Shown: positions 34,710 to 44,201, counted from the stretch's first letter. The stretch: 64,000 nucleotides of DNA from Nocardiopsis sp. ATB16-24 (GCF_030271535.1 NZ_JASCXJ010000002.1:310001-374000), one strand, 5' to 3'. Translations and numbers: made by a program. The notes: generated from the sequence alone by a model not told the origin.

Positions 34710-34910
34710 CCCCCTTCCTTTCGACCCCCTCCCCTTCCCCCCGTCCGCACTCCTGGAACCCTCCTGCCGCGCCGCACCGAGGAGGGGACTTCGGTCTGCC
34801 ATGGCGGGGGAGGGGGAGGGGTGTCCTCGGGGGAGGCCCGGAGCCCGTCCCCGAACGCCCGTGCGCGAGCGGGCCCCGACACCCTGGCCAGGCGTGTCAT
34901 GATCCGTCCG

Positions 34911-34927
34911 GTACCCCCCATGGGTAC
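34911..34927. promoter_or_regulatory. Second CsoR-like copper operator
   Basis: GTACCC-CCCAT-GGGTAC resembles the C-rich/G-rich pseudopalindrome of CsoR sites but lies 158 bp upstream of the better site and has no obvious promoter around it. Confidence 0.4.
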
Positions 34928-35073
34928 TGTGGGGCCTGGAACACGCGCCGGGAGAGAGAGTGTCGACACCGGCGCGGCCCCCGCGTCCGTCGCGCGAGGA
35001 CGGAGCCGGGCCGAGCAGGGGCGTTCCTTCTCCGTGCCCTGGGGCCGGAGGGTCGTGCGACGACGGGGGTCGT

Positions 35074-35104
35074 TTGACATCCGTATACCCCCAAGGGGTA
35101 TTGT
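35074..35104 (+). promoter_or_regulatory. copZ-copA promoter with CsoR-type operator
   Basis: TTGACA (35074-35079) and a TATTGT -10-like box (35099-35104) flank the palindrome ATACCCC-CAA-GGGGTAT at 35085-35101, the classical form of CsoR sites. CsoR is a Cu(I)-sensing repressor that releases DNA on binding copper. The operator lies between the promoter boxes, 64 bp upstream of copZ. No csoR gene is in the window. Confidence 0.75.
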
Positions 35105-35165
35105 GATCTCTTGGGAGGACGGTCCCGCTGGGGACCGGAACGACACACGAGCCCCAGGAGGCGAC

Positions 35166-35381
35166 ATGGACACCACGACCACCTCTGTCTACACCGTTGA
35201 CGGTATGAGCTGCGGACACTGCGTCAACGCCGTCACCGAGGAGGTCGGCGAGGTCGCGGGGGTCACCGACGTCGCGGTCGACCTGGAGGGCAAGAAGGTG
35301 ACCGTCACCAGCCAGGGCCCGGTCGACGACGCGTCGGTCCGTGCCGCGATCGACGAGGCCGGATACCAGGTCCGGGGCTGA
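35166..35381 (+). CDS. copZ: Copper chaperone, heavy-metal-associated domain
   Basis: A 71-residue HMA protein: [18 protein letters not shown] carries the M-x-C-x-x-C Cu(I) site, and the rest follows the beta-alpha-beta-beta-alpha-beta fold to [11 protein letters not shown]. It should hand Cu(I) to CopA, encoded 124 bp downstream. ATG 35166 follows CCAGGAGGCGAC. Expression is predicted to be copper-induced through the upstream CsoR-type site. Confidence 0.93.
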   Translation: MDTTTTSVYTVDGMSCGHCVNAVTEEVGEVAGVTDVAVDLEGKKVTVTSQGPVDDASVRAAIDEAGYQVRG

Positions 35382-35505
35382 GGCGGGCCCCAGACCTTCC
35401 CGAACGACAGACCGGCGAACGGCCGCACGGCTCGGGACCTCACGCCCGACGGAGCGGGGGGTGGGGCATCGCTTCGACGCACAGCCAAGGACATCCGGGG
35501 GATCG

Positions 35506-37782
35506 ATGAGTACCACCAGAGCCACAGCATCCGGCGCGACGTCGGTCGAACTGTCGATCAGCGGGATGACCTGCGCCGCCTGCGCCAATCGGGTCGAGAA
35601 GAAGCTCAACAAGCTCGACGGCGTGACCGCCACCGTCAACTTCGCCACCGAGAAGGCCAACGTCGTCTTCGACGGTGAACCGGTGGACACCGACGCCCTG
35701 ATCGCCGAGGTCGAGAAGGCGGGCTACGGCGCGGTCGCGCCCCGGCGGGAGACGGCCGAGGCCACGGTGGAGGAGGACGACCCGGTGCGGGCCCTGCGGC
35801 AGCGCGCCGTGGTCTCCCTCGTGCTGGCGGTACCGGTCATCGCGATGGCGATGTTCCCCGTCTTGCAGTTCACCTACTGGCAGTGGGCCTCCCTGACCCT
35901 GGCCGCGCCCGTCGTCGTCTGGGGCGCCCTGCCCTTCCACGTCGCCGCGTGGAAGAACCTCCGGTCGGGCACCGCCACCATGGACACCCTGGTCTCACTC
36001 GGGGTCACGGCCGCGTTCCTGTGGTCGTTGTACGCGCTCTTCCTCGGCACCGCGGGCACGCCGGGCATGACGCACCCCTTCGAGCTGACCATCGCCCGCA
36101 CCGACGGCTCCTCCGCCATCTACCTGGAGGTCGCCGCCGGGGTCACCGCCTTCATCCTCCTGGGCAAGTACTTCGAGGCACGCTCCAAACACCGCGCGGG
36201 GACCGCCCTGCGCGCCCTGCTCGAACTCGGCGCCAAGGACGTCGCCGTCCTGCGCGACGGCACCGAACGGCGCGTCCCCGCCACGGAGCTGGTCGAGGGC
36301 GACCTGTTCGTGGTCCGCCCGGGCGAGAAGATCGCCACGGACGGCCGCGTGGAGGAGGGCACCTCCGCCGTCGACATGAGCATGCTCACCGGTGAGTCCG
36401 TCCCCGTGGAGGTCTCGCCGGGAAGCCTCGTGGTCGGCGCCACCGTCAACTCCGGCGGGCGCCTGGTCGTGCGCGCCACACGCGTCGGTTCCGACACCCA
36501 GCTCGCCCGGATGGCGCGTCTGGTGGAGGAGGCCCAGAACGGCAAGGCGGCCGTCCAACGCCTCGCCGACCGGGTCTCCGGCGTGTTCGTCCCGGCGGCC
36601 ATCCTCATCGCCCTCGGCACGCTCGCGTTCTGGCTCGGCACCGGTGCGCCGGCCTCGACCGCCTTCACCGCGGCCGTCGCGGTGCTCATCATCGCCTGCC
36701 CGTGCGCTCTGGGCCTGGCCACGCCCATGGCCCTGATGGTGGGCACCGGACGCGGAGCCCGGTTCGGCATCCTCATCCGGGGCCCGGAGGTCCTGGAGAC
36801 CGCTCGTGGCATCGACACCATCGTGCTGGACAAGACCGGGACCGTCACCACCGGCCGGATGACCCTCACCGACGTGTTCGTCGCCGACGGTGAGGACGAG
36901 CGGGAGGTCCTGCGCCTGGCGGGCGCGCTGGAGAACGCCTCCGAACACCCCATCGCCCGGGCCGTCGCCTCCGGCGCCGCCGACAGGGTCGGCGAACTGG
37001 ACAAGGTCGAGGACTTCGCCAACATCGAGGGCCGGGGCGTGCGGGGTACCGTCGACGGCCACGCCGTGCTGGCCGGCAGACCCTCCCTGCTTCGGGAGTG
37101 GTCACAGGAGCCGTCCGAGGAACTGGAACGCGCCAGGAAGGCCGCCGAGGCCGAGGGCGGGACCGCGATCGTCGTCGGATGGGACGGCCGGGCCCGGGGC
37201 GTCCTGGTGGTCTCCGACATGGTCAAGCCCACCAGCGCGCAGGCCGTCCGACGCCTGCGCGAACTGGGTCTGAAACCGGTCCTGCTCACCGGCGACAACG
37301 AGACCGTGGCCCGCTCGGTGGCCGACGAGGTCGGCGTCGACGAGGTGATCGCCGAGGTGCTGCCCGAGGACAAGGTGGCGGCGATCCGCCGGTTGCAGGA
37401 CCAGGGCCACACGGTGGCGATGGTCGGCGACGGGGTCAACGACGCCGCCGCCCTGGCCCAGGCCGACCTGGGACTGGCCATGGGCACCGGCACCGACGCG
37501 GCCATCGAGGCGAGCGACCTGACCCTGGTCAGGGGGGACCTGCGCGTGGCCGCCGACGCCATCCGCCTGTCGCGTCGCACGCTCTCCACGATCAAGGGCA
37601 ACCTGTTCTGGGCCTTCGCCTACAACTCGGCGGCGATCCCGCTGGCGGCGGCGGGGCTGCTCAACCCGATGATCGCCGGTGCGGCGATGGCCCTGTCCAG
37701 CCTCTTCGTGGTCACCAACAGCCAACGCCTGCGCCGTTTCCGTCCGCTGACGGAGGAGGCGAGCGCCACTCCGGCACTCTGA
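35506..37782 (+). CDS. copA: Cu(I)-exporting P1B-type ATPase
   Basis: A 758-residue P-type ATPase. One N-terminal HMA domain has [11 protein letters not shown] (Cys 23 and 26). Eight transmembrane segments are expected, with the metal-site motif CPC near residue 398. The phosphorylation motif DKTGT is near 443, the actuator TGES in [12 protein letters not shown], and the hinge [10 protein letters not shown] near 641. The membrane YN and MxxSS motifs of Cu(I) pumps are seen in [12 protein letters not shown] and [14 protein letters not shown] 35506 is used; a weak GGGGGATCG precedes it. It forms a copper-resistance unit with copZ. Confidence 0.95.
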   Translation: MSTTRATASGATSVELSISGMTCAACANRVEKKLNKLDGVTATVNFATEKANVVFDGEPVDTDALIAEVEKAGYGAVAPRRETAEATVEEDDPVRALRQRAVVSLVLAVPVIAMAMFPVLQFTYWQWASLTLAAPVVVWGALPFHVAAWKNLRSGTATMDTLVSLGVTAAFLWSLYALFLGTAGTPGMTHPFELTIARTDGSSAIYLEVAAGVTAFILLGKYFEARSKHRAGTALRALLELGAKDVAVLRDGTERRVPATELVEGDLFVVRPGEKIATDGRVEEGTSAVDMSMLTGESVPVEVSPGSLVVGATVNSGGRLVVRATRVGSDTQLARMARLVEEAQNGKAAVQRLADRVSGVFVPAAILIALGTLAFWLGTGAPASTAFTAAVAVLIIACPCALGLATPMALMVGTGRGARFGILIRGPEVLETARGIDTIVLDKTGTVTTGRMTLTDVFVADGEDEREVLRLAGALENASEHPIARAVASGAADRVGELDKVEDFANIEGRGVRGTVDGHAVLAGRPSLLREWSQEPSEELERARKAAEAEGGTAIVVGWDGRARGVLVVSDMVKPTSAQAVRRLRELGLKPVLLTGDNETVARSVADEVGVDEVIAEVLPEDKVAAIRRLQDQGHTVAMVGDGVNDAAALAQADLGLAMGTGTDAAIEASDLTLVRGDLRVAADAIRLSRRTLSTIKGNLFWAFAYNSAAIPLAAAGLLNPMIAGAAMALSSLFVVTNSQRLRRFRPLTEEASATPAL

Positions 37783-37793
37783 GCCCCGACCCC

Positions 37794-37835
37794 CTCCACG
37801 GCCCCGCCCGCGTACACGCGGACGGGGCCGTGGAG
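37794..37835 (+). terminator. Terminator of copA
   Basis: CTCCACGGCCCCG pairs with CGGGGCCGTGGAG over 13 bp; the interior CCGCGTACACGCGG can pair further. It begins eleven bases after the copA stop codon. Confidence 0.8.
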
Positions 37836-38044
37836 CCTTGGGGTGGGGAAGACGGGGGCCGTCCTCACCGTCGCACGGGCATGCCGGGTCTCGCGCTCCC
37901 TCGGGGCCGGTCGCTAGGGTGGCGCGAAGCCGCACGAGGACGAAGGACGTCCGACAGCGCGGTCACCCCGCCAGAGAATCCCGCGAACCAGTAACCGACC
38001 GGACGGGCCCGCCCGTATCCGGCTTCCCCCTACCGAGGTCGCCC

Positions 38045-39379
38045 GTGTCTTCTGGATGTCCCCACGCCGCGCTGTACCAGAGCGAGCCGATCGCCGACCC
38101 CTACGCCGTCTACGCCAGGATGCGCGCCGACCACGGACCGGTGGTCCCGGTCGAACTCGAACCCGGCGTGCACGGATGGCTGGTCACGGACTACACCACG
38201 CTCATCTCCTGGTCCCGGGACACCACCGTCTTCAGCCATGACTCCCGACTGTGGCGGGACTTCACCGAGGGGCGGGTCGACCCCGACTCCCCCCTGCTGC
38301 CGATGATGGCGCCCCGCACGAACGCCCTGTTCGTCGACGGCGCCGAACACCAGCGCTACCGGAGGGCGATCACCGACGCCCTCGGCGCGATCGACGACGA
38401 CCGGTGGCGTGAGACCACCACCCACTACGCCGACCGGCTCGTCGACGAGTTCTGCGCCAAGGGGGAGGCCGACGCCCTCAACGACTACGCCCGCATGCTG
38501 CCGCTGCTGGTGATGAACGACGTCCTGGGACTCGACGAGGCCCAGGGGCTCCGCTTCGTCACGGCCATGCGCAACATGTGGCTGGGCATCGACGCCGAGA
38601 AGTCCAGGGCCGAGGCCGAAAGGGTCCTGTCGGAGCTGATCACCGTCAAGCATCGGCGCCCCGGCGACGACCTCACCACCCGGCTGCTCCAGCACCGCGC
38701 CGCGTTGAGCGACGAGGAGGTGATCATGCAGCTCTTCCTCGTCGTCGCCGCCGGCAACGAGCCGACCGCGAACCTGATCAACGCGGCCCTGCGGGCGGCG
38801 CTGGCCGAACCCGCCGCGCACGGTTCGGCCTCCCTGTCCGACGCCACCCTCAACGACCTGATGGACCGGGTCCTGTGGCGGGACCCGCCGATCACCAACT
38901 ACCCGGTCATCTACCCGCGCGTGGACGTACCGATCGAGGGCGGCCGGGTGATCGAGGCCGGTTCGCCCATCCTGTTGGGCTTCGCCGCGGCGAACCACTT
39001 CTTCGCCCGGGAGAACGCCGAGCGCGTGGAGGAGACCGCCAACCGGGCGCACGTGGCCTGGGGCGCGGGCCCGCACCGCTGCCCCGCCCGGGAGGAGGCC
39101 ATCACCATCGCCATCATCGCCGTGCGCGTGCTGCTCACCCGACTCCCCGGGGTGCGACAGGCGGTCGCTCCGGAGGAACTGCGCTGGCAGATGTCGACCC
39201 TGTCCTGGCTTCCGCTGCGCCTTCCGATCACGTTCTCCCCGCAGGCGCCCCCGCCCTCCGACTCCGACGAGGGCGCCTCCGGACCGCCGCGGACCTCGGG
39301 GGAGGAGCGGTCGGAGTCCGCGAACCCCGGCCTGTCCTCCCTGGCCAGGTTCCTGGTCAGGGCGTTGCGCAGGTCGTGA
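38045..39379 (+). CDS. Cytochrome P450 of CYP157 type, lacking ExxR
   Basis: A 444-residue P450. The I-helix has VAAGNEPTANLI, and the heme loop is AWGAGPHRCPAREEA with the ligand Cys retained but the usual Phe and the Gly two residues after Cys replaced. In the K-helix the normally invariant E-x-x-R is absent: the segment reads DRVLWRDPPI. Loss of ExxR with an LW at this place is a published trait of the CYP157 family of Streptomyces, often found in conservons. GTG 38045 follows GAGGTCGCCC. No conservon genes or CYP154 partner lie beside it. The C-terminal 60 residues are a Pro/Ser-rich tail and short helix. Catalytic activity is uncertain. Confidence 0.88.
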   Translation: MSSGCPHAALYQSEPIADPYAVYARMRADHGPVVPVELEPGVHGWLVTDYTTLISWSRDTTVFSHDSRLWRDFTEGRVDPDSPLLPMMAPRTNALFVDGAEHQRYRRAITDALGAIDDDRWRETTTHYADRLVDEFCAKGEADALNDYARMLPLLVMNDVLGLDEAQGLRFVTAMRNMWLGIDAEKSRAEAERVLSELITVKHRRPGDDLTTRLLQHRAALSDEEVIMQLFLVVAAGNEPTANLINAALRAALAEPAAHGSASLSDATLNDLMDRVLWRDPPITNYPVIYPRVDVPIEGGRVIEAGSPILLGFAAANHFFARENAERVEETANRAHVAWGAGPHRCPAREEAITIAIIAVRVLLTRLPGVRQAVAPEELRWQMSTLSWLPLRLPITFSPQAPPPSDSDEGASGPPRTSGEERSESANPGLSSLARFLVRALRRS

Positions 39380-39624
39380 CCGCCCGGCGCCGTTCCCGGC
39401 CCCGTCGGGTCGACGTCCTGGCGAGGGAACCTGGGGTTCGATGCCCTTCACGGGACATCGGAGCACGGGGAACACACATACCACCGTGGCGGAGAGCGCC
39501 ACCAGTGCCCGCCGACTCCTAGACTCGCTAGGGACCCGGGGCCACCCCGCGGTGCCCGGTGCGTCCCCGCACCACCCTCCCCCGTGCCTCCACCCCGCCT
39601 TCCCCCTAGAGGAATCGCGCCCAC

Positions 39625-41325
39625 ATGAACAGTTCGGAAGCCGACTCCGGTCGTCTCCTGGTCAGCCGGTACCGCCTGGTCGAGGTCATCGGAACCGGTG
39701 GCATGGGCCGGGTCTGGGAGGGAACCGACACCCTCCTGGACCGGCCGGTCGCGGTCAAGGAGCTGACCACGCCACCGAACCTGCCCGCACACGAGATCGA
39801 GGTGCTGCGCACCCGCATGCTGCGTGAGGCGCGCAGCGCGGCACAGCTGAGCCACCCCACCATCATCACCGTGTTCGACGTGGCCGAGGAGGACGGCCGC
39901 CCATGGATCGTCATGGAGCTGGTCCGCGGGCCCTCCCTGGGCGACCTCATCCGGAGGGAGGGGCGACTGCCCGTCCGGCGCGTCGCCGACATCGGGGAGC
40001 AGATGGCCGCGGGCCTGTCCGAGGCGCACGCCGGAGGCATCGTGCACCGCGACATCAAGCCGGGCAACGTGCTCATCGCCGGTGACGACCGCGCCGTTCT
40101 CACCGACTTCGGCATCGCGCACCTGGACGGTTCCACCCACCTGACCAGCACCGGCCTGCTGATCGGTTCCCCGAGCTACCTGGCGCCGGAGGTCGCGCAC
40201 GGGAACGCGGCCACCCCCGCCTCGGACATGTGGGCCCTGGGCGTCACCCTCTACCAGGCGGTGGAGGGCAGACTGCCGTTCGAGCGGCCCACCCCCATGG
40301 CGACGCTGACCGCCATCGTGACCCAGGACCTGCCGGAGGCGGTCCACGCCGGCCCCCTGCGCCCGGTCCTGGAGGCACTGTGCGAGAAACGCCCGGAGGA
40401 CCGGCCCTCGGCCAACGAGGTGCGGGCCCTGCTGCGGCGGATCGGGGACGACGAGGAAGGCCTTCCCGACACCGTTACGGCCCTGGCCGAGACCGTACCG
40501 GCCCAGGAGACACCGCAGCCGGAGGAGGCCGGATCCGAGGCCCCCGCCGAGCCGGGACCCGCCACCGGGACCGCCGCCCCCGCTCCGGCCGCGAACGCCT
40601 CCGGGAAGGACGGACGCCCCTCCTCCCGTCTCAGGCCCCTGCTGATCGCCGCCGCCGTGCTCGTACTGCTGATCGCGGGCGCCACCACCAGCGTCCTGCT
40701 GAGCATGAACCGCCCCGGGAACCCCGGGGCGGGGCTCGTCGACGGCTCCGAGCAGCAGGCCGTGGTCCCCTCGGGGGAGTCCGACGCGGACGCCGGTTCA
40801 CAGGCTCCCGAGGACGCGGAGGGGACCGAGGACGACGAGGACACCGGGGCGGAGGAGGACGAGGCGTCGGAGGAGCCCGAGGACGACGAGTGGGACTTCC
40901 TGGTCCGACATGAGGACCCCAGCGGGTTCTCCGTGGACGTCCCCGAGGACTGGGAGATGGAGCGGCGCAGCGGCGGCGTCTTCTTCCTCAACCCCGACGG
41001 GGGTTATCTCCAGGTCGACCAGACCGACTCCCCCAACCCCGACGCGGGGGACGACTGGCGCGCCCTGGAACCCTCCGCCCGGGGCAACTTCGACGGTTAC
41101 TCGCTCATCGGCATCCGGGACGTGGAAGGCGGCTGGGCCGACGACTACGTCAGCGCCGCCGACTGGGAGTTCACCTTCGGTAACGGGCGCAGGCACGCCA
41201 TCAACCGCGGCTTCCACACCGAGAACAAGGGCTACGCCCTGTTCCTGGTGGCCGACAACGACGACCCCGAGGCCAACCACGCGCTGCTGGACCGGATGGC
41301 GCAGAGCTTCGAACCGGCGTCCTGA
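39625..41325 (+). CDS. Receptor-type Ser/Thr protein kinase
   Basis: A 566-residue kinase. The catalytic domain (residues 16-275) has G-loop GTGGMGRVWEG, Lys 45 in VAVKEL, HRDIKPGN with Asp 143, DFGIAHL and APE in YLAPEVA. An Ala/Pro-rich linker leads to one transmembrane helix (LRPLLIAAAVLVLLIAGATT, about 330-350) and an acidic extracellular stem. The exterior part (FLVRHEDPSGFSVDVPEDWE onward) is a globular domain of the PsbP/LpqN-like style, not PASTA repeats. It should sense something outside the cell and phosphorylate cytosolic proteins. No cognate phosphatase is adjacent. Confidence 0.92.
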   Translation: MNSSEADSGRLLVSRYRLVEVIGTGGMGRVWEGTDTLLDRPVAVKELTTPPNLPAHEIEVLRTRMLREARSAAQLSHPTIITVFDVAEEDGRPWIVMELVRGPSLGDLIRREGRLPVRRVADIGEQMAAGLSEAHAGGIVHRDIKPGNVLIAGDDRAVLTDFGIAHLDGSTHLTSTGLLIGSPSYLAPEVAHGNAATPASDMWALGVTLYQAVEGRLPFERPTPMATLTAIVTQDLPEAVHAGPLRPVLEALCEKRPEDRPSANEVRALLRRIGDDEEGLPDTVTALAETVPAQETPQPEEAGSEAPAEPGPATGTAAPAPAANASGKDGRPSSRLRPLLIAAAVLVLLIAGATTSVLLSMNRPGNPGAGLVDGSEQQAVVPSGESDADAGSQAPEDAEGTEDDEDTGAEEDEASEEPEDDEWDFLVRHEDPSGFSVDVPEDWEMERRSGGVFFLNPDGGYLQVDQTDSPNPDAGDDWRALEPSARGNFDGYSLIGIRDVEGGWADDYVSAADWEFTFGNGRRHAINRGFHTENKGYALFLVADNDDPEANHALLDRMAQSFEPAS

Positions 41326-41335
41326 GCAGAGCGTT

Positions 41336-42271
41336 TCAGAACACCGAACACTTGGTGATGTCGGTGAAGGCCTCCAGGGCCAGCGCCGCCGTCACCGAGT
41401 TGCCCTTGTCGTCCAGCCCCGGCCCCCAGGCCGCCACCGAGCACCGGCCCGGCACGATCGCGAGGATGCCGCCGCCTATCCCGCTCTTGCAGGGAAGGCC
41501 TACGCGGTAGGCGAACTCGCCCGCGGCGTCGTAGGTGCCGCAGGTGAGCATCACCGCCATGATGCGGCGGGCCTCCCGCGTGCTGAGCAGCCGGGAGCCG
41601 TCCGCCCGCCTGCCGTGACGCGCCAGCAGCAGTCCCGCCTTGGCCAGCTCCTCACAGCTGATGGTGATCGAGCACTGCCGGAAGTAGTGGTCCAGGACCT
41701 CCGGGACCGGGTTGTGCATCTTGCTGAAGCTGGCCATGAGATAGGCCAGTGAGCGGTTGCGGTCCCCGTGCTCGTTCTCGGAGTCGGCCACCACGTTGTC
41801 CGCGTGCAGGTCCGGGTCGCCCGTCTCCACGCACAGCAGTTCCTGGAGGGCGCCGAAGGCGTCGCCCGTGTCCGTCAGCAGCTGGTCGGTGACGATGAGC
41901 GCACCGGGGTTGATCATGGGGTTGCGGGGGATGCCCTCCTCGAACTCCAGCTGGTAGAGGGAGTTGAAGGACGTCCCGGACGGTTCGCGGTGGACCCGCT
42001 TCCACACCTCACCGCCGGAGATGCTCATCACCAGGGCCAGGGTGAACACCTTGGTGATGCTCTGCATGGAAAAACGCGTGGAGGCGTGTCCGCCGGTGCT
42101 GTACAGCCCGCCGTCCACCGTGGCCACGGCGAATCCGAACTCCTCGGGGTCCACCTCGGCCAGTTGGGGGATGTAGTCGGCCACCTTCCCCTCACCGATG
42201 TGCGAACGCACCCGTTCCATGACGGCGTCGAGCACACCGGGGTAGTCGTCGCTGTCGCGCATCTGGGTCAC
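41336..42271 (-). CDS. glsA: Glutaminase
   Basis: A 311-residue protein of the beta-lactamase-fold glutaminase family, which converts glutamine to glutamate and ammonia. The catalytic S-x-x-K is in RFSMQSITKVF; other signatures are FEEGIPRNPMINPGALI, RNRSLAYLMASFSKM, FRQCSITISCEELA and GLPCKSGIGGGILAIVPG. GTG 42271 is preferred over ATG 42262 because AGGAGG lies five bases before it. Length is normal. It is convergent with the kinase gene. Confidence 0.94.
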   Translation of the reverse strand: MTQMRDSDDYPGVLDAVMERVRSHIGEGKVADYIPQLAEVDPEEFGFAVATVDGGLYSTGGHASTRFSMQSITKVFTLALVMSISGGEVWKRVHREPSGTSFNSLYQLEFEEGIPRNPMINPGALIVTDQLLTDTGDAFGALQELLCVETGDPDLHADNVVADSENEHGDRNRSLAYLMASFSKMHNPVPEVLDHYFRQCSITISCEELAKAGLLLARHGRRADGSRLLSTREARRIMAVMLTCGTYDAAGEFAYRVGLPCKSGIGGGILAIVPGRCSVAAWGPGLDDKGNSVTAALALEAFTDITKCSVF

Positions 42272-42473
42272 CGCGTCCTCCTGTGTCGAGTCGGTCGTTC
42301 CCCGCCTACCCACAAGAGCGATCGGAATCGCCACGGGCGTGTTCCGTCGGACACCCGGACCGCCGCAGGGCGTCCGTCCGGCCGCCCCCGCGCACCGGCA
42401 TCCGTGCGGACGGCCCGCGGCGCCGGCCGGTCGGCCGATGTGGGGAGGGCGCACCGGTGCCTAGCGTCGGGGT

Positions 42474-42713
42474 ATGCGAAAGATCGTTCAGGCGTTCGGA
42501 GCGCTGCTCTTCCTCGTCGGGATCAGTGGCGCCATCGACCATCTCTGGTACCAGCCGTTCCTGGGAATCGTCCTCAACGCCTTCCACCGGCTCGTCGTCC
42601 TGCGGGTGGGTGCCCTGGAGGGCCACGAACTCGTAGCCGACCTGGGTGTGGCGGCCCTCGGGGCGGTCCTGGTACTGGGAGCGGAGGCGGTACGGCCCCG
42701 TGCGCGCACCTGA
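42474..42713 (+). CDS. Small membrane protein
   Basis: A 79-residue protein with two hydrophobic segments (IVQAFGALLFLVGISGAI and GVAALGAVLVLGAEAV) separated by a short polar segment with His and Trp. No ribosome site is obvious before ATG 42474. No family is recognised. Confidence 0.6.
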   Translation: MRKIVQAFGALLFLVGISGAIDHLWYQPFLGIVLNAFHRLVVLRVGALEGHELVADLGVAALGAVLVLGAEAVRPRART

Positions 42714-42775
42714 GAACGCGGTCGCGGGGGCGGTTCGGGACCGGTCGGGTACCGAGCGTCGGTACCGTGTAACCG

Positions 42776-43588
42776 ATGAGCACTCTGGTCACAGGATCCA
42801 CCGGAATGGTGGGCCGACGCGTCGTCACTCAGCTGAGAAGCCGCGGCCTGCCCGTGACGGCTGCTTCCCGTACCGAAAGAACCCGCCTGGACTGGACCGA
42901 CACCTCCAACTGGGACGAGGTGCTCGACGGTGTCGAGAACGTCTTCGTGGTGACCCCGGTGGGTCGCTCGCTCGGACATCGGGTCGCCGGTTTCCTGGAG
43001 AAGGCGGCCAAGGCCGGTGTCGCCAACGTGGTGGTCATGTCGGCGATGGGCACTGAACACGCGCCCTCGGACTCCGACCAGCGGGCCGCGGAGGTGCGGG
43101 CCAAGGAACTGTTCGACCGCTGGACCGTGCTCAGACCCAACTGGCTCTTCCAGGACTTCACGGAGGGGACGTTCGCGGACCTCGCGCGTTCGCGTAACGG
43201 CCGCCTTCGACTTCCGGTCAAGAAGAGGACCGAGGTCAGTTTCGTGGACGCCCGCGACGTGGCCGACACGGCCGTGGCGGCGCTGTTGGAGGACCACGGC
43301 GGCAAGGAGTACACGCTCACGGGTCCGCAGGCGCTGACCTTCCGCGAGGTGGTGAAGCAGACCAGGGGCACCGAGAGCCCCGTGTGGCGCTTCAAGAGCG
43401 TGGACGAGGCGGGTTTCTACTTCCGCGCCGCCGACCGGGGCTGGAGCGACCGGTACATCGACACCCTCAACGAACGCTTCGCCGCCGCCGTCAGGGGAAA
43501 CGCCGCGGAGGTGGCGGAGGGCGTGCGCGAGGCCCTGGGACGCGATCCCATCCCGCTGGCCCGTTTCATCCGTGAGGCCGTGCTCTGA
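42776..43588 (+). CDS. NmrA-like NAD(P)-binding protein
   Basis: A 270-residue atypical short-chain dehydrogenase. The dinucleotide site is TLVTGSTGMVGRRVVTQL at the N-terminus, and WTVLRPNWLFQDFTEGTF and VSFVDARDVADTAVAALL fit NmrA-like proteins, which lack the usual Tyr-x-x-x-Lys and bind NAD(P) as redox sensors or reduce quinones. ATG 42776 opens directly into the Rossmann fold. It stands alone. Confidence 0.9.
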   Translation: MSTLVTGSTGMVGRRVVTQLRSRGLPVTAASRTERTRLDWTDTSNWDEVLDGVENVFVVTPVGRSLGHRVAGFLEKAAKAGVANVVVMSAMGTEHAPSDSDQRAAEVRAKELFDRWTVLRPNWLFQDFTEGTFADLARSRNGRLRLPVKKRTEVSFVDARDVADTAVAALLEDHGGKEYTLTGPQALTFREVVKQTRGTESPVWRFKSVDEAGFYFRAADRGWSDRYIDTLNERFAAAVRGNAAEVAEGVREALGRDPIPLARFIREAVL

Positions 43589-43622
43589 CCGTCCCCGTTG
43601 AGGGCCACGTGTCGAAGAGGTC

Positions 43623-43750
43623 GGTCGTGAGCCGGGCTTTTCCTCGTTCTCGGGGGTCTACCTCGGTGGTTGGCGGGCCGGTGGGCCAGCGGCCCATGGC
43701 CATGCGCTGGAGACGGCGGTGCCCTCGTAGATTCGGGCGCTGGCGTTCGG
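43623..43750 (-). pseudogene. Remnant of an acyl-CoA dehydrogenase 3' end
   Basis: This stretch aligns with the 3' end of the intact acyl-CoA dehydrogenase gene at 46882-47002 on the same strand, including the stop codon (here 43658-43660) and about 35 bases beyond it. Shared blocks include TGGCGGGCC, CCATGCGCTGGA and GTGCCCTCGTAGAT; in the minus-strand frame ARIYEGT recalls QIYEGT of the intact protein. It carries a 15-18 base insertion and frame loss. It directly precedes the first CRISPR leader. Confidence 0.78.
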
Positions 43751-43764
43751 CCTTCGAGGGAACA

Positions 43765-43917
43765 CGGACGGAATCCAGGAACGGTGGTCACATGAGGTGT
43801 CGGTGAGGTAGGAAGACATCAGGTGATCACGGTCTGACAGGCGTGGGTGAAATGTCTGTTTTTCAAGAAGTTGGAAAAATGGCTGTCCGTCGCTGGTAAG
43901 TTCGCAGGTCAGTGACT
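43765..43917 (+). promoter_or_regulatory. CRISPR leader 1
   Basis: 153 bases upstream of array 1, relatively AT-rich at its end (CTGTTTTTCAAGAAG, GGAAAAATGG). It is a close copy of 46228-46379, near-identical over the last 70 bases, so it should carry the same promoter and spacer-acquisition signals. Confidence 0.75.
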
Positions 43918-44067
43918 GTGCTCCCCGCGCACGCGGGGATGGTCCCTCCACGCTGGGCCGGATGGGCGCTCTGGCTGCGTGCTCCCCGCGCACGCGGGGA
44001 TGGTCCCGCGCACGACTACCTCGGCCGGGACACGACCATGTGCTCCCCGCGCACGCGGGGATGCCCC
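43918..44067 (+). CRISPR. Type I-E CRISPR array 1, 3 repeats
   Basis: Repeats begin at 43918, 43979 and 44040, exactly 61 bases apart: 28-base repeat plus 33-base spacer. The repeat begins GTGCTCCCCGCG and ends CGCGGGGATGGTCC, with a CCCCGCG/CGCGGGG stem typical of type I-E. The third repeat is degenerate at its 3' end (ATGCCCC), marking the leader-distal end. Two spacers: 43946-43978 and 44007-44039. No cas gene is nearby. Confidence 0.93.
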
Positions 44068-44111
44068 TCGACGGTGGCCGTACTCACCGGTTGCTCGGGC
44101 CTTGGGCCGTC

Positions 44112-44201
44112 CTACGCAAGAAGTCCGAGGCCTTTACGCTCCAGAAGCTCCCGCATCTTCCGCACGAACCTATTGCGGTCGTAGCCCTGGTACAGGCTCA
44201 C
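44112..44201 (-). CDS. 29-residue ORF coupled to purC
   Basis: The purC stop overlaps a GTG start in the arrangement GTGA, with GGGAGG of the purC end serving as ribosome binding site. The product begins VSLYQGYDRNRF, has a basic amphipathic centre (VRKMRELLERKG) and ends LGLLA. Its composition is protein-like. It could be a true small protein or the stub of a larger gene cut by arrival of the CRISPR array, which lies 44 bases downstream. Confidence 0.4.
   Translation of the reverse strand: MSLYQGYDRNRFVRKMRELLERKGLGLLA

Noticed and set aside
34122-35690. A 522-residue minus-strand frame opposite a GNAT gene, copZ and the start of copA
   Set aside because: It crosses three unrelated real genes and the copper promoter, so it is a compositional artefact.
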